Positions 19,405 to 28,682 of a stretch of 64,000 nucleotides of DNA are shown here, piece after piece (position 1 is the first letter of the stretch; each line of letters opens with the position of its first letter). The stretch is from Paenibacillus hemerocallicola (lineage in GTDB: Bacteria > Bacillota > Bacilli > Paenibacillales > NBRC-103111), in the NCBI RefSeq assembly GCF_006265175.1, contig NZ_VDCQ01000011.1, forward strand, positions 62,001 to 126,000. The letters run 5' to 3'. Under the pieces are notes generated by a model. The model saw only the letters and a program-made list of their open reading frames with translations, ran no database searches and was not told where the DNA came from. A program made the translations under genes and the position numbers.

Positions 19405-20574
19405 ATGCAAGCTAGATTATTATTGGAAGACGGCACGCTTTTCACCGGCAAGGCGTTCGGCAGCGAAGGCGAATCGACCGGCGAAGTCGTGTTCAACACC
19501 GGGATGACCGGTTATCAGGAAGTATTGTCCGATCCGTCCTACTGCGGGCAAATCGTTACGATGACCTATCCGCTCATCGGCAACTACGGGATTACGAGGG
19601 ACGATTTCGAATCGATCCGCCCGTTCATTCACGGGTTCGTCGTGCGCGAGCATGAAGAGGTGCCCAGCAACTGGCGCACCCAATATACGATCGACAGCCT
19701 TTTGAAAGAATACGGAATCGTGGGCATCAGCGGCATCGATACCCGGATGCTGACCCGGATTATCCGGCACCACGGCGTTATGAAGGGGATGCTTACCACC
19801 TCGAACCGGCCGGTGGAAGACATGCTGGAGCAATTGAAGGCGACCCGCCTCATTACCGACCAGGTATCCCGAGTTTCCACCAAAAGCGTATTCGGCTGCC
19901 CGGGAACGAAGGAGCGCGTCGTGCTCGTCGATTACGGCGCAAAGAGCGGTATCATTCGCGACTTGACGAAACGCGGCTGCGACGTCGTCGTCGTCCCTCA
20001 CGATGCGACCGCCGACCAGATCCGCCGGCTCAATCCGGACGGTATTCTGCTGTCCAACGGACCCGGGGATCCGAAAGACGTACCGCACGCGGCCGGCATC
20101 ATTGCCGAACTGCTCGGCGAATATCCGATCTTCGGAATTTGCCTAGGACACCAGCTGTTCGCGCTCGCTTGCGGCGCGGATACGGAGAAGCTGAAATTCG
20201 GCCACCGCGGCGGCAACCATCCGGTCAAGGACCTGATCTCCAACCGCTGCTACATTACATCGCAAAACCACGGCTATACGGTGAAGGAAGAATCGATTTC
20301 CGGTACCGATCTGATCGTGACGCATATCAACAACAACGACAAAACGATCGAAGGCCTGAAACATAAGACGCACCCGGCATTCTCGGTGCAGTACCATCCG
20401 GAGGCGGCTCCGGGACCGTTCGACTCGAGCTACTTGTTCGACGACTTCATCACGATGATCCACAGCTTCAAGGAACAAAATCCTCGCGCGCCGAGACAGG
20501 CTGAAATCGTAGCCGCGCGCGGAGGCTCGTCCGCATCGCAACGGAAAGGGGAACTCGCATATGCCAAAAAATAA
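19405..20574 (+). CDS. carA: Carbamoyl-phosphate synthase small (glutaminase) subunit
   Basis: 389 aa. Hydrolyses glutamine and passes ammonia to CarB to make carbamoyl phosphate. N-terminal CarA domain ([21 protein letters not shown]), then a class I glutamine amidotransferase domain with nucleophile C246 in [11 protein letters not shown] and the H/E pair in [10 protein letters not shown]. Start: GGAGG lies 10 bases before ATG 19405, and the resulting [10 protein letters not shown] matches the usual N terminus; ATG at 19396 is only 1 base from the site. Overlaps carB by 14 bases. Confidence 0.96.
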   Translation: MQARLLLEDGTLFTGKAFGSEGESTGEVVFNTGMTGYQEVLSDPSYCGQIVTMTYPLIGNYGITRDDFESIRPFIHGFVVREHEEVPSNWRTQYTIDSLLKEYGIVGISGIDTRMLTRIIRHHGVMKGMLTTSNRPVEDMLEQLKATRLITDQVSRVSTKSVFGCPGTKERVVLVDYGAKSGIIRDLTKRGCDVVVVPHDATADQIRRLNPDGILLSNGPGDPKDVPHAAGIIAELLGEYPIFGICLGHQLFALACGADTEKLKFGHRGGNHPVKDLISNRCYITSQNHGYTVKEESISGTDLIVTHINNNDKTIEGLKHKTHPAFSVQYHPEAAPGPFDSSYLFDDFITMIHSFKEQNPRAPRQAEIVAARGGSSASQRKGELAYAKK

Positions 20575-23500
20575 ATCGCTGAAAAAAATACTCGTCATCG
20601 GCTCCGGACCGATCGTCATCGGTCAGGCCGCAGAGTTCGACTATGCCGGAACGCAAGCGTGCGAGGCTTTGAAAGAGGAAGGCATGGAGGTTGTCCTGAT
20701 CAACAGCAACCCGGCTACCATTATGACCGACACGAATATGGCCGACAAAGTATACATCGAACCGATTACGCTGGAATTCGTCTCGCAAATCATTCGCCAG
20801 GAAAAGCCCGACGGCTTGCTGCCGACGCTCGGCGGTCAAACCGGCCTGAACATGGCGGTCGCTTTGGCGAAAGCGGGCGTGCTCGAGAAAGAGAACGTAA
20901 AGCTGCTAGGCACGCAGCTCACTTCGATCGAGAAAGCGGAAGACCGCGACCTGTTCCGCGATTTGATGCGCGAGCTCGAGCAGCCGGTACCGGCGAGCGT
21001 TATCGTTACGACGGTTCCGCAAGCGGTGGATTTCGCCAATGAGATCGGCTACCCGATCATCGTCCGCCCGGCTTACACGCTTGGCGGTACGGGCGGCGGC
21101 ATCTGCAACACCGAAGAAGAGCTGGTCGAAATCGTAGCTTCGGGCTTGCGTTACAGCCCGATCGGGCAATGTCTGGTAGAGCGCAGCATCGCCGGCATGA
21201 AGGAAGTCGAGTACGAAGTGATGCGCGACGCCAACGACAACTGTATCGTCGTCTGCAACATGGAGAACTTCGACCCGGTAGGCGTTCATACGGGCGACAG
21301 CATCGTCGTGGCGCCTAGCCAAACGTTGTCCGACCGCGAGTATCAAATGCTCCGCTCCGCATCGTTGAAAATTATCCGTGCGCTGAACATCGAGGGCGGC
21401 TGCAACGTACAGTTCGCACTGGATCCGCACAGCTTCCAATATTACGTAATTGAAGTAAATCCGCGCGTAAGCCGGTCTTCGGCGCTCGCCTCGAAAGCGA
21501 CCGGTTATCCGATCGCCAAAATGGCGGCCAAAATCGCCATCGGCTACACGCTCGACGAGCTGGTCAACCCGGTAACCGGACAAACGTATGCTTGCTTCGA
21601 GCCTACGCTCGACTACATCGTATCGAAAATTCCGCGCTGGCCGTTCGATAAATTTACGAGCGCCAACCGCAAGCTCGGCACGCAAATGAAAGCGACCGGC
21701 GAAGTCATGGCCATCGGCCGTACGTTCGAAGAGTCGATCCATAAAGCGATCCGCTCGCTGGAAATCGGCGTGCACCGCTTGTTCCTGAAAGGCACCGACC
21801 TGCTGGATACCGATACGCTGGAATCGCGTCTGCGCAAGCCGGACGACGAGCGGCTGTTCCTGATCGCCGAAGCGTACCGCAGAGGCTACACCCTCCAGCA
21901 AATCCAGGACTTGACCAGCATCGACTGGTGGTTCCTCGGCAAGCTGGAAGGACTTCTTCAGTTCGAATCGCAGCTGGAAGGCGAGCTGACGAAGGAACTG
22001 CTGCTCGAGGCGAAGCGCAAAGGATTCACCGACCGCGCCATCGCCGAAGTGCGTACTCTGGCCGGAGCGGACTCCTTTACGAAGGAAGCCGACATTCGCA
22101 CATACCGTTTGCAGCAAAACGTCGTTCCGGTTTATAAAATGGTCGATACTTGCGCCGCGGAGTTCGAAGCTACGACGCCTTACTACTACTCGACCTACGA
22201 AACCGAAGACGAAGTGCTCGAAACGAAGAAGGAGAAAGTCGTCGTTCTGGGCTCCGGTCCGATCCGGATCGGACAAGGGATCGAGTTCGACTACTCTACG
22301 GTCCATGCGGTTTGGGCGATCCAAGCGGCCGGCTATGAAGCGGTCATTATCAACAACAACCCGGAAACCGTATCGACCGACTTCAGCACGTCCGATCGTC
22401 TATACTTCGAGCCGTTGTTCTTCGAAGACGTGATGAACGTGATCGAGCGCGAGAAGCCGATCGGAGTCATCGTACAATTCGGCGGCCAAACGGCCATCAA
22501 CCTGGCGGCTCCGCTGACCAAAGCCGGCGTGCGCATTCTCGGCAGCAGCCTGGAAAGCATCGACATGGCCGAAGACCGCAAAAAATTCGAAGCGCTGCTG
22601 CGCCAGTTGGACGTAGCCCAGCCTCCGGGCGGTACCGTCACTTCGGTAGACCAAGCGGTCGGTACGGCATCGCAATTCGGATACCCGGTTCTCGTTCGCC
22701 CGTCATACGTGCTGGGCGGCCGTGCGATGGAAATCGTATATTCCGATTCCGAACTGCTCAGCTACATGGAATATGCGGTCAAAATCAACCCGGAGCACCC
22801 GGTTCTGATCGACCGTTACATGCTGGGCAAGGAAGTGGAAGTCGACGCGATCTGCGATAAGGAAACGGTGCTTATCCCCGGCATTATGGAGCATGTCGAG
22901 CGCGCAGGGGTTCACTCCGGCGACTCGATCTCGGTCTACCCGCCGCAGACGATATCCGAAGAGCTGAAGCAGAAAATCGTCAACATTACGATGAAAATCG
23001 CTCGTGCGCTCGAAGTGGTCGGTCTCGTGAACATCCAATTCGTCATCTACAAGGACGAAGTGTACGTAATCGAGGTCAATCCGCGCTCGTCCCGGACGGT
23101 TCCGTTCCTGAGCAAAGTAACGAACGTGCCGATGGCCAATGTCGCAACCCGCGTCATTATGGGACAAAAGCTGAAGGATATGGGCTACGACAACGGCTTG
23201 TGGCCGGAGGACGACCACGTCTCCGTCAAGGTGCCGGTGTTCTCGTTCGCCAAGCTGCGCCGCGTCGAGCCTACGCTCGGTCCGGAAATGAAATCTACGG
23301 GCGAGGTAATGGGACGCGATCTTACTTTCGCCAAAGCGTTGTATAAAGGCTTTATCGGCTCCGGCATGAAAATTCCGCCGACCGGCGCGCTGATCGCGAC
23401 GATAGCCGACAAAGACAAAGAGGAAGCGATCGAGCTGTTCCGCGGATTTTTCGATCTCGGCTACAAAATCGTCGCTACCGGCGGTACGGCAGATGCGCTC

Positions 23501-23785
23501 GAGAAAGCAGGCTTGCGCGTGGAACGGGTCAACAAGCTGAGCGAAGGCTCGCCGAACATCCTCGACCTGATCCGCAACGGCGAGGCGCACTTCGTCGTCA
23601 ACACGCTGACGAAGGGCAAGACACCGGAGCGCGACGGCTTCCGTATCCGCCGCGAGGCGGTCGAAAACGGCGTCGTTTGTATGACGTCGCTCGATACGGT
23701 GCGAGCTCTGCTGCACGTGCTAAATACGATCAACTTCTCGTCGCGCGCGATGCCGTCCGGTATTCTCACCGCGGCAGGGAAGTAA
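20561..23785 (+). CDS. carB: Carbamoyl-phosphate synthase large subunit
   Basis: 1074 aa, full length. Two homologous ATP-grasp halves: each begins with GSGPI(V/R)IGQ (residues about 12 and 564) and contains R-P-(A/S)-Y-(T/V)-LGG. The allosteric MGS-like domain covers about 935-1074 ([23 protein letters not shown]). It forms carbamoyl phosphate from bicarbonate, ammonia and two ATP. The start lies inside the end of carA, with AAAGGGGA upstream. Confidence 0.97.
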   Translation: MPKNKSLKKILVIGSGPIVIGQAAEFDYAGTQACEALKEEGMEVVLINSNPATIMTDTNMADKVYIEPITLEFVSQIIRQEKPDGLLPTLGGQTGLNMAVALAKAGVLEKENVKLLGTQLTSIEKAEDRDLFRDLMRELEQPVPASVIVTTVPQAVDFANEIGYPIIVRPAYTLGGTGGGICNTEEELVEIVASGLRYSPIGQCLVERSIAGMKEVEYEVMRDANDNCIVVCNMENFDPVGVHTGDSIVVAPSQTLSDREYQMLRSASLKIIRALNIEGGCNVQFALDPHSFQYYVIEVNPRVSRSSALASKATGYPIAKMAAKIAIGYTLDELVNPVTGQTYACFEPTLDYIVSKIPRWPFDKFTSANRKLGTQMKATGEVMAIGRTFEESIHKAIRSLEIGVHRLFLKGTDLLDTDTLESRLRKPDDERLFLIAEAYRRGYTLQQIQDLTSIDWWFLGKLEGLLQFESQLEGELTKELLLEAKRKGFTDRAIAEVRTLAGADSFTKEADIRTYRLQQNVVPVYKMVDTCAAEFEATTPYYYSTYETEDEVLETKKEKVVVLGSGPIRIGQGIEFDYSTVHAVWAIQAAGYEAVIINNNPETVSTDFSTSDRLYFEPLFFEDVMNVIEREKPIGVIVQFGGQTAINLAAPLTKAGVRILGSSLESIDMAEDRKKFEALLRQLDVAQPPGGTVTSVDQAVGTASQFGYPVLVRPSYVLGGRAMEIVYSDSELLSYMEYAVKINPEHPVLIDRYMLGKEVEVDAICDKETVLIPGIMEHVERAGVHSGDSISVYPPQTISEELKQKIVNITMKIARALEVVGLVNIQFVIYKDEVYVIEVNPRSSRTVPFLSKVTNVPMANVATRVIMGQKLKDMGYDNGLWPEDDHVSVKVPVFSFAKLRRVEPTLGPEMKSTGEVMGRDLTFAKALYKGFIGSGMKIPPTGALIATIADKDKEEAIELFRGFFDLGYKIVATGGTADALEKAGLRVERVNKLSEGSPNILDLIRNGEAHFVVNTLTKGKTPERDGFRIRREAVENGVVCMTSLDTVRALLHVLNTINFSSRAMPSGILTAAGK

Positions 23786-23813
23786 TCGCAATCGAATATA
23801 GTAATCCAAAGTG

Positions 23814-23851
23814 GCCGGTTTCCCGACAAAGCAATCTTGTCGGAGACCGGC
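23814..23851 (+). promoter_or_regulatory. Strong hairpin in the carB-pyrF gap
   Basis: GCCGGT ... CCGACAA pairs with TTGTCGG ... ACCGGC (6 + 7 bp around a small internal loop, 7-base hairpin loop). No T-run follows, so it is not a classic terminator; it may be a processing or stability element. It sits where Bacillus carries pyrK and pyrD. Confidence 0.55.
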
Positions 23852-23891
23852 TGTCATTTGACCACATATCCGTCAAGGAGGGCTTCGGCTT

Positions 23892-24623
23892 ATGAAAACG
23901 ACAAGCAGTCCGGTAGAGCGGATCATCGTCGCTCTCGATTTTCCCGATTCACGAGGGGCGGAACGACTGCTCAAGCAGCTGGAAGGCATTCCCTGCTACA
24001 TGAAAGTAGGAATGGAGCTATTCTATGCGGCAGGGCCGCAGTTCGTCGTCAGGCTGAAGGAAGCGGGCTACAACGTATTTCTCGATCTGAAGCTCCACGA
24101 CATTCCGAACACGGTGAAAGGCGGATCGGCCAGCGTTACACGGCTTGGCGTCGACATGTTCAACGTTCACGCCGCGGGCGGACGGGCGATGATGGAGGCG
24201 GCTCGCGAAGGCGTCGAGCAGGCGATGTCCGGACGTGCCGGCGCGGCCAAGCCGCTTTTGATCGGCGTTACGCAGCTGACGAGTACGAGCCAGCCGGTGT
24301 TGAACGACGAGATCGGCATTGCCGGGCCGATCGAGGAAGCGGTGCTTCGTTATGCGGCGATGGCCAAGCAATCCGGGCTGGACGGCGTCGTCGCCTCGCC
24401 GCTCGAAGTGACCCGCATCAAGGAACGCTGCGGCGATTCGTTCGCCACCGTCACGCCGGGTATCCGGCCGGCCGGCTCGGCGATCGGGGACCAGTCCCGC
24501 GTCATGACTCCGCAGGAGGCGTTTGCCCAAGGGACGGATTACATCGTGATCGGACGTCCGGTTACGGGGGCGGCAGATCCGCGGCAAGCGCTCGAACAAA
24601 TCGTCGAATCGATAACCGTATAA
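23892..24623 (+). CDS. pyrF: Orotidine-5'-phosphate decarboxylase
   Basis: 243 aa TIM barrel; converts OMP to UMP. Active-site D-x-K-x-x-D motif in FLDLKLHDIPNTV at about 60-72, start VALDFPD, phosphate-binding end TPGIRPAG and DYIVIGRPVTGA. CAAGGAGGGC is upstream of the ATG. 106 bases after carB and 16 before pyrE. Confidence 0.97.
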   Translation: MKTTSSPVERIIVALDFPDSRGAERLLKQLEGIPCYMKVGMELFYAAGPQFVVRLKEAGYNVFLDLKLHDIPNTVKGGSASVTRLGVDMFNVHAAGGRAMMEAAREGVEQAMSGRAGAAKPLLIGVTQLTSTSQPVLNDEIGIAGPIEEAVLRYAAMAKQSGLDGVVASPLEVTRIKERCGDSFATVTPGIRPAGSAIGDQSRVMTPQEAFAQGTDYIVIGRPVTGAADPRQALEQIVESITV

Positions 24624-24639
24624 GGAGAGGATCATTCCC

Positions 24640-25278
24640 ATGACATTGCGATATTTGGACGAACAAATTTCCGAAGCTTTGCTTGAAATCGGCGCGGTCA
24701 GCCTGCGCCCGAGACAGCCGTTTACTTGGACGTCGGGTATGAAGTCCCCCATTTATTGCGACAATCGGATCACGATCTCGCACCCTTCGGTCCGCGATTT
24801 GATCGCGCTCGGCTTCGCCGAAATGATCCGCGAGAAGTATCCCGATGCTGAGGTGCTTGCGGGCATCGCGACCGGCGGGATTCCTCACGCGGCTTTCGTC
24901 GCGCAAAAGCTGAATTTGCCGATGATTTACGTCCGCGACAAGGCGAAGGGGCATGGCAAAGAAAATGTGATCGAAGGCGTCGTGAAGCCGGGACAAAAGG
25001 TCGTCATGATCGAGGACCTGTTCTCCACGGGCGGCAGCTCGGTCAAAGCGGCTCAGGCGGTGCGCGACTCGGGAGCCGAGGTGCTCGGCATTATCGCCAT
25101 CTTCAGCTATCAGCTGGACAAGGCGTCCAAAAATTTCAACGAGGCGGGCTTCGCATTCGATTCGTTGTCCAACTACTCTGCGCTAATCGACGTGTCCGTG
25201 AAGCTGGGCAAAATTCCGGCGGAAGACGTGGATCTGCTGCAATCGTGGCGGACGAATCCGGACGGTTACGGGGTGTAG
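24640..25278 (+). CDS. pyrE: Orotate phosphoribosyltransferase
   Basis: 212 aa. Makes OMP from orotate and PRPP. PRPP-binding motif VMIEDLFSTGGSS at about 123-135; N-terminal FTWTSGMKSPIYCDNR is the conserved substrate region. Last gene of the operon, 16 bases after pyrF, followed by a terminator. Confidence 0.97.
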   Translation: MTLRYLDEQISEALLEIGAVSLRPRQPFTWTSGMKSPIYCDNRITISHPSVRDLIALGFAEMIREKYPDAEVLAGIATGGIPHAAFVAQKLNLPMIYVRDKAKGHGKENVIEGVVKPGQKVVMIEDLFSTGGSSVKAAQAVRDSGAEVLGIIAIFSYQLDKASKNFNEAGFAFDSLSNYSALIDVSVKLGKIPAEDVDLLQSWRTNPDGYGV

Positions 25279-25306
25279 GAAGCTAATCTAATAGAAACAG
25301 AAAATC

Positions 25307-25354
25307 GGCCGTATGCGATAACGACTTGAACAGTCGAACGCATACGGTCTTTTC
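25307..25354 (+). terminator. Terminator of the pyr operon
   Basis: GGCCGTATGCG (25307-25317) pairs with CGCATACGGTC (25339-25349), then TTTTC. An inner GACTTGAACAGTC hairpin lies in the loop. Confidence 0.85.
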
Positions 25355-25425
25355 ATTGAAGAAATATTTCAGGAACGATAGCCGAATGAGCTTGGCGTAC
25401 GTTCGCAGAGGCGCGGATGGTTATT

Positions 25426-25455
25426 GCCCGGGTGTCGTGCCCGGGCTACTTTTTC
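25426..25455 (+). terminator. Orphan hairpin terminator
   Basis: Perfect 7-bp stem GCCCGGG / CCCGGGC (25426-25432, 25440-25446) followed by TACTTTTTC. No gene lies between it and the pyrE terminator, so it may be a relic or a back-up terminator. Confidence 0.6.
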
Positions 25456-25596
25456 ACGGCAGTGTTATTCGATACGGATGCGCATACATGGCATCTGAGA
25501 TGAGGAGTGAGGGCTCGTCGCCATTGCCGGCACGTACGAAACCGCTTATTCATTAAAATAGTGGACCTGGTGTATGTTATGAAGCTCCAAACGAGC

Positions 25597-25745
25597 ATCG
25601 ACCGAAAAATAACGGAATACCATTCCTCTATTATGCTGTTCACTGCCCAATTTCCCCCTAGAGATGGAAATAACGGAAGCCTCTGCCGTTATATTCAGAA
25701 ATGTAACAAATATCGAAACCATAACGGAATCCAGTGCCGCTATAA
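25597..25745. repeat. Three-hairpin intergenic repeat, copy 1
   Basis: Aligns without gaps to 40508-40656 (offset 14911), about 101 of 145 positions identical by hand count. Hairpins: GGAA-TACCA-TTCC at 25614-25626; ATAACGG/CCGTTAT at 25670-25692; ATAACGG/CCGCTAT at 25721-25743. Identity is highest in the stems. Confidence 0.8.
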
Positions 25746-26011
25746 ACAGGCAGCGTGTTGCCATGCCAGCCAAAACGCCCCAGCTTGTACGCGATTAATG
25801 CTTTCGTAGTTTATGGAAATATCTTTACAATTGTCCTCATATAACTTTATGATTAAATTAAATCGCGATATAGTTAATCCAAGATCGGCACCGCGTATCA
25901 GTACTATATCGGAGCAGCCGTCGACGCATCGTTCAGGACAGTTCCGAGAGTGAAGCATCCTGGACGGACTTGCTGGAAACGAAAGCTGCAGAAGAGGGAG
26001 GAGGATGTTCA

Positions 26012-26881
26012 ATGAGCTGGAAAATCGGAACGCGAATTCCCGGTCAAATGGCCGGGCAGCCATTCCCCGATACCGTGGAATGGTCGGCCGGGCTCGGACT
26101 CGAGGTGCTCGATGTCGGAACGGTTACGGATGAGATGAAGCGCGCATGCGACCTTCACGGGCTGCAGATCGGCTCCGTCGATGCGAAGGAAACGAGGTTT
26201 TTGCTATCCCGGGATGAAGCGAAGCGCGAGGCGGCGTTCCAGTCGCTCACGCGTCAAATCGACGATATCGCAGCACTTGGCGCCAAGCTGATGTTCATGT
26301 GTCTCGTGCCGGATGACTCGACGATGCCAAAGCGGGAATCGTTCGCCATCTGGAAGGATGCATTCCCCGGGCTGATCGGGCACGCCGAACGGAAAGGGGT
26401 GTCGATCGTAATCGAAGGCTGGCCCGGGCCGGGCCCCCACTACCCGACGATCGGCTGTACGCCCGAATTGTGGCGGGCGATGTTCGAGGCGGTTCCGTCC
26501 GGACATTTCGGTCTCAATTACGATCCTTCCCATCTCGTATGGCTCGGCATCGACTATATGCGGGCTTTGTCCGAATTCGGTGAACGGGTGCTCCACTGTC
26601 ATGGCAAAGATACGGTTCTTCTTGCGGAGGAACGGTACGAATCCGGCATTTTGTCCCCGGCGTTCGGTGTCAAGTACAGTCACTCCGGCGGCTTTTGGCG
26701 ATATGCGATACCCGGACGGGGGGAGGTGAGCTGGGAGCGGGTCGCCGAAGGTCTGGAGCGTGCCGGCTACGAAGGCGCGATTTGCATCGAGTTGGAGGAC
26801 CACGATTTCAAAGGAAGCGTGCAGCGGGAGCGGGAAGGAATCCGGCAAGCCTACGAGCATCTTGTCCGGTATTTTCGCTAG
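26012..26881 (+). CDS. Sugar phosphate isomerase/epimerase family TIM barrel
   Basis: 289 aa, AP-endonuclease-2-like barrel of the IolE / xylose-isomerase-like group, cytoplasmic, metal dependent. Candidate metal ligands: the E in VIEGWPG, the D and H in NYDPSHLVW, the H in LHCHGKD and the E in CIELED. These enzymes isomerise, epimerise or dehydrate sugars and inositol derivatives; the substrate is unknown. ATG at 26012 with GGAGGAGG upstream. First of five closely spaced genes; the last one is a second member of the same superfamily but differs clearly in sequence. Confidence 0.85.
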   Translation: MSWKIGTRIPGQMAGQPFPDTVEWSAGLGLEVLDVGTVTDEMKRACDLHGLQIGSVDAKETRFLLSRDEAKREAAFQSLTRQIDDIAALGAKLMFMCLVPDDSTMPKRESFAIWKDAFPGLIGHAERKGVSIVIEGWPGPGPHYPTIGCTPELWRAMFEAVPSGHFGLNYDPSHLVWLGIDYMRALSEFGERVLHCHGKDTVLLAEERYESGILSPAFGVKYSHSGGFWRYAIPGRGEVSWERVAEGLERAGYEGAICIELEDHDFKGSVQREREGIRQAYEHLVRYFR

Positions 26882-26915
26882 CGCAGCCAGCCGCGAATAA
26901 GGAGGTCTGGACGAA

Positions 26916-27959
26916 ATGCTTGAAGTGCGAACATTATGCGACAAATGGACCGGTCGGACGATTAAGGCGATCGGACGAACGGGGAGCGATACGGGTCAGC
27001 ATTATTTTACGGCCAATACGTGGCTGTCGGACAGCCGTCGTCTCGTGCTCAGCGCGCATATCGACGAGAGCAGAAGGTGCCGGTACGTGCTGTTCGATAC
27101 GGATAGCGGCCGATCGCAATCGATCGTAGACGATGCGGGATGGGGAGCGGGCATCGTCTCTTCGGACGACAAGCTGTATTACATCGATGGGAGAGCGCTC
27201 CGATGCGTCGATTTGACCACGATGAGCCATTCAATCGTAACCTTGCTCGAGGAGGGAAGCGAATTCCACGGGCCGCCTTCGATTACGAACGACGGATCCA
27301 CGATCGGTATCTACTGGTCGCGGGGCGGGGAATGGGTGATCGGCAGCGTCGAAGTATCGACAGGCGCCATCCGGCAAGCGATATCGCCCGGATTTGCCAA
27401 ACCGTACGATGTCGCCAACCATGCGATGATCAATCCGATTTACCGGAATCTGCTTTTTTACGCCCATGAAGGGAAGACGGAGCATATTCCGGATCGGATC
27501 TGGGCGGTCGACAGCGGTACGGGCGAGGCGAAAAATTTGTACCGGCAAAAAAGATTGGATGACGGCACACATGTCGAGTATGTCGGTCACGAAATGTGGG
27601 CGTACGGCGGGGAACGGCTTTATTTCGTCAAATATGATCCGAGTCCGCTCAAGCCTACCGGTATTTATTGGGTGGATAAATTGGGGGAAAACTCAGGCTT
27701 CCTGAACGGAGATTATTTGTACTGGCACGCTGCTGCAAGTCCTGACGACCGTTGGGTCGTGGCCGACACCCATGAGCAGGGTTCGAAAATCGTACTGGTC
27801 GATGCGGAGAACGGAACATCGCGGCCATTGTGCGAAGTCCGCAGGTGGGAGGAGCATCCCGGTCACCCGCACCCTGCATTCAGTCCGGACAGCCGCAAAG
27901 TGTCGTTCACGTTCGCTGACGAAGAGAACCGACTATGGGTAGGCATAGTCGAAATATAA
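26916..27959 (+). CDS. Beta-propeller protein, oligogalacturonate-lyase (PL22)-like
   Basis: 347 aa without signal peptide. Repeated blades read W-L-S-D-S-R-R-L-V-L, SPDDRWVVAD and FSPDSRKVSFTF, the TolB/WD40-like pattern. The end HPGHPHPAFSPDSRKV resembles the histidine-rich metal site of oligogalacturonate lyases, which cleave unsaturated digalacturonate in the cytoplasm; EYVGHEMW and YWHAAASP supply further histidines. It fits a role on an acidic sugar, but a binding-only propeller is possible. AAGGAGG before the ATG; 34 bases behind the isomerase gene. Confidence 0.65.
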   Translation: MLEVRTLCDKWTGRTIKAIGRTGSDTGQHYFTANTWLSDSRRLVLSAHIDESRRCRYVLFDTDSGRSQSIVDDAGWGAGIVSSDDKLYYIDGRALRCVDLTTMSHSIVTLLEEGSEFHGPPSITNDGSTIGIYWSRGGEWVIGSVEVSTGAIRQAISPGFAKPYDVANHAMINPIYRNLLFYAHEGKTEHIPDRIWAVDSGTGEAKNLYRQKRLDDGTHVEYVGHEMWAYGGERLYFVKYDPSPLKPTGIYWVDKLGENSGFLNGDYLYWHAAASPDDRWVVADTHEQGSKIVLVDAENGTSRPLCEVRRWEEHPGHPHPAFSPDSRKVSFTFADEENRLWVGIVEI

Positions 27960-27986
27960 CGGCCACGGCCGCAAAGGAGAGCCGCC

Positions 27987-28682
27987 ATGAATCCGATCGT
28001 ACAAATATCGCTTGATGTGACGAACATAAAGGAAGCTCTCGAAATCGCCGAGATTGCCGTGGAGGCAGGAGTGGACTGGCTGGAAGCCGGAACCCCGCTG
28101 CTGCTGGGCGAGGGACTTCATGCGGTCGCCGCCTTGCGCAAGGCGTTTCCGCACCACCCGATCGTAGCCGATCTGAAGACGATGGACGGCGGGTACTTGG
28201 AAGCCGAGATGATGGCAAAGGCGGGAGCGACGCACGTCGTCGTGATGGGCGTAGCGCATCCGGCCACGATACGGGCTGTCGTTCGGGCGGCGAACGATTA
28301 CGGCATTGCCGTAATGGGCGACATTATGGCCGCCCCCGATCCGGTCGCATGCGCGCAAATGCTGGAGGCGAACGGCGCGGACTATATCATCGTCCATACC
28401 GGCTTCGACGAGAGAGGGGAAGATCCGGAGCGGACGCCGTACGATCATCTGGATCGGGTCGTAGGCGCGGTTCGTATTCCCGTACAGGCGGTAGGCGGAC
28501 TTTCCATCAAGCAGGCGGCGGAAATGCCGAAGCGCGGTGCGCCGCTTGTCGTTCTGGGCGCGCCTCTCGTCATCGACAAGAAGGAGTTCAAGCCGAGCAC
28601 GAATCGCGAAGAGCTGCTGCAAATCTTGCGTCGCGTAGTGGCCGAAGTGAAAGGTCAAGCCGAATCGGAGGGAACGCCATGA
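27987..28682 (+). CDS. 3-hexulose-6-phosphate synthase / 3-keto-L-gulonate-6-phosphate decarboxylase-like
   Basis: 231 aa, orotidine-decarboxylase superfamily TIM barrel. Conserved ISLDV at 8-11 and ADLKTMDGGYLE at 61-72, with D62, K64 and D67 as the typical metal and catalytic triad; VVMGVAH and AVGGLS are phosphate-binding parts. The DGG form of the motif is nearer to hexulose-phosphate synthases (formaldehyde + ribulose 5-phosphate) than to keto-gulonate decarboxylases. No 6-phospho-3-hexuloisomerase gene is present, so formaldehyde fixation is not supported by context. A decarboxylation or retro-aldol step in the operon's pathway is inferred. Confidence 0.78.
   Translation: MNPIVQISLDVTNIKEALEIAEIAVEAGVDWLEAGTPLLLGEGLHAVAALRKAFPHHPIVADLKTMDGGYLEAEMMAKAGATHVVVMGVAHPATIRAVVRAANDYGIAVMGDIMAAPDPVACAQMLEANGADYIIVHTGFDERGEDPERTPYDHLDRVVGAVRIPVQAVGGLSIKQAAEMPKRGAPLVVLGAPLVIDKKEFKPSTNREELLQILRRVVAEVKGQAESEGTP

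Larger units (their letters stand above)
25355..26011 (+). other. 657-base intergenic region
   Basis: Holds a second hairpin terminator (25426-25455) and the palindromic composite repeat (25597-25745). The 100-codon open frame at 25507-25809 is judged non-coding, because it reads through the repeat and the two repeat copies differ equally at all codon positions. Nothing else recognisable up to the ribosome site GGGAGGAGG at about 25997. Confidence 0.55.

Noticed and set aside
20906-22324. 472-codon minus-strand open frame in carB
   Set aside because: Antisense shadow of carB.
25507-25809. 100-codon open frame similar in translation to that at 40490-40882
   Set aside because: Similarity comes only from the DNA repeat. 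Differences between copies are spread equally over codon positions, similarity stops at the repeat ends, and no ribosome site is present.
28349-28678. Longer start for the zinc dehydrogenase
   Set aside because: It overlaps the HPS-like gene in another frame; ATG 28679 gives the normal MDR N terminus and an ATGA coupling.
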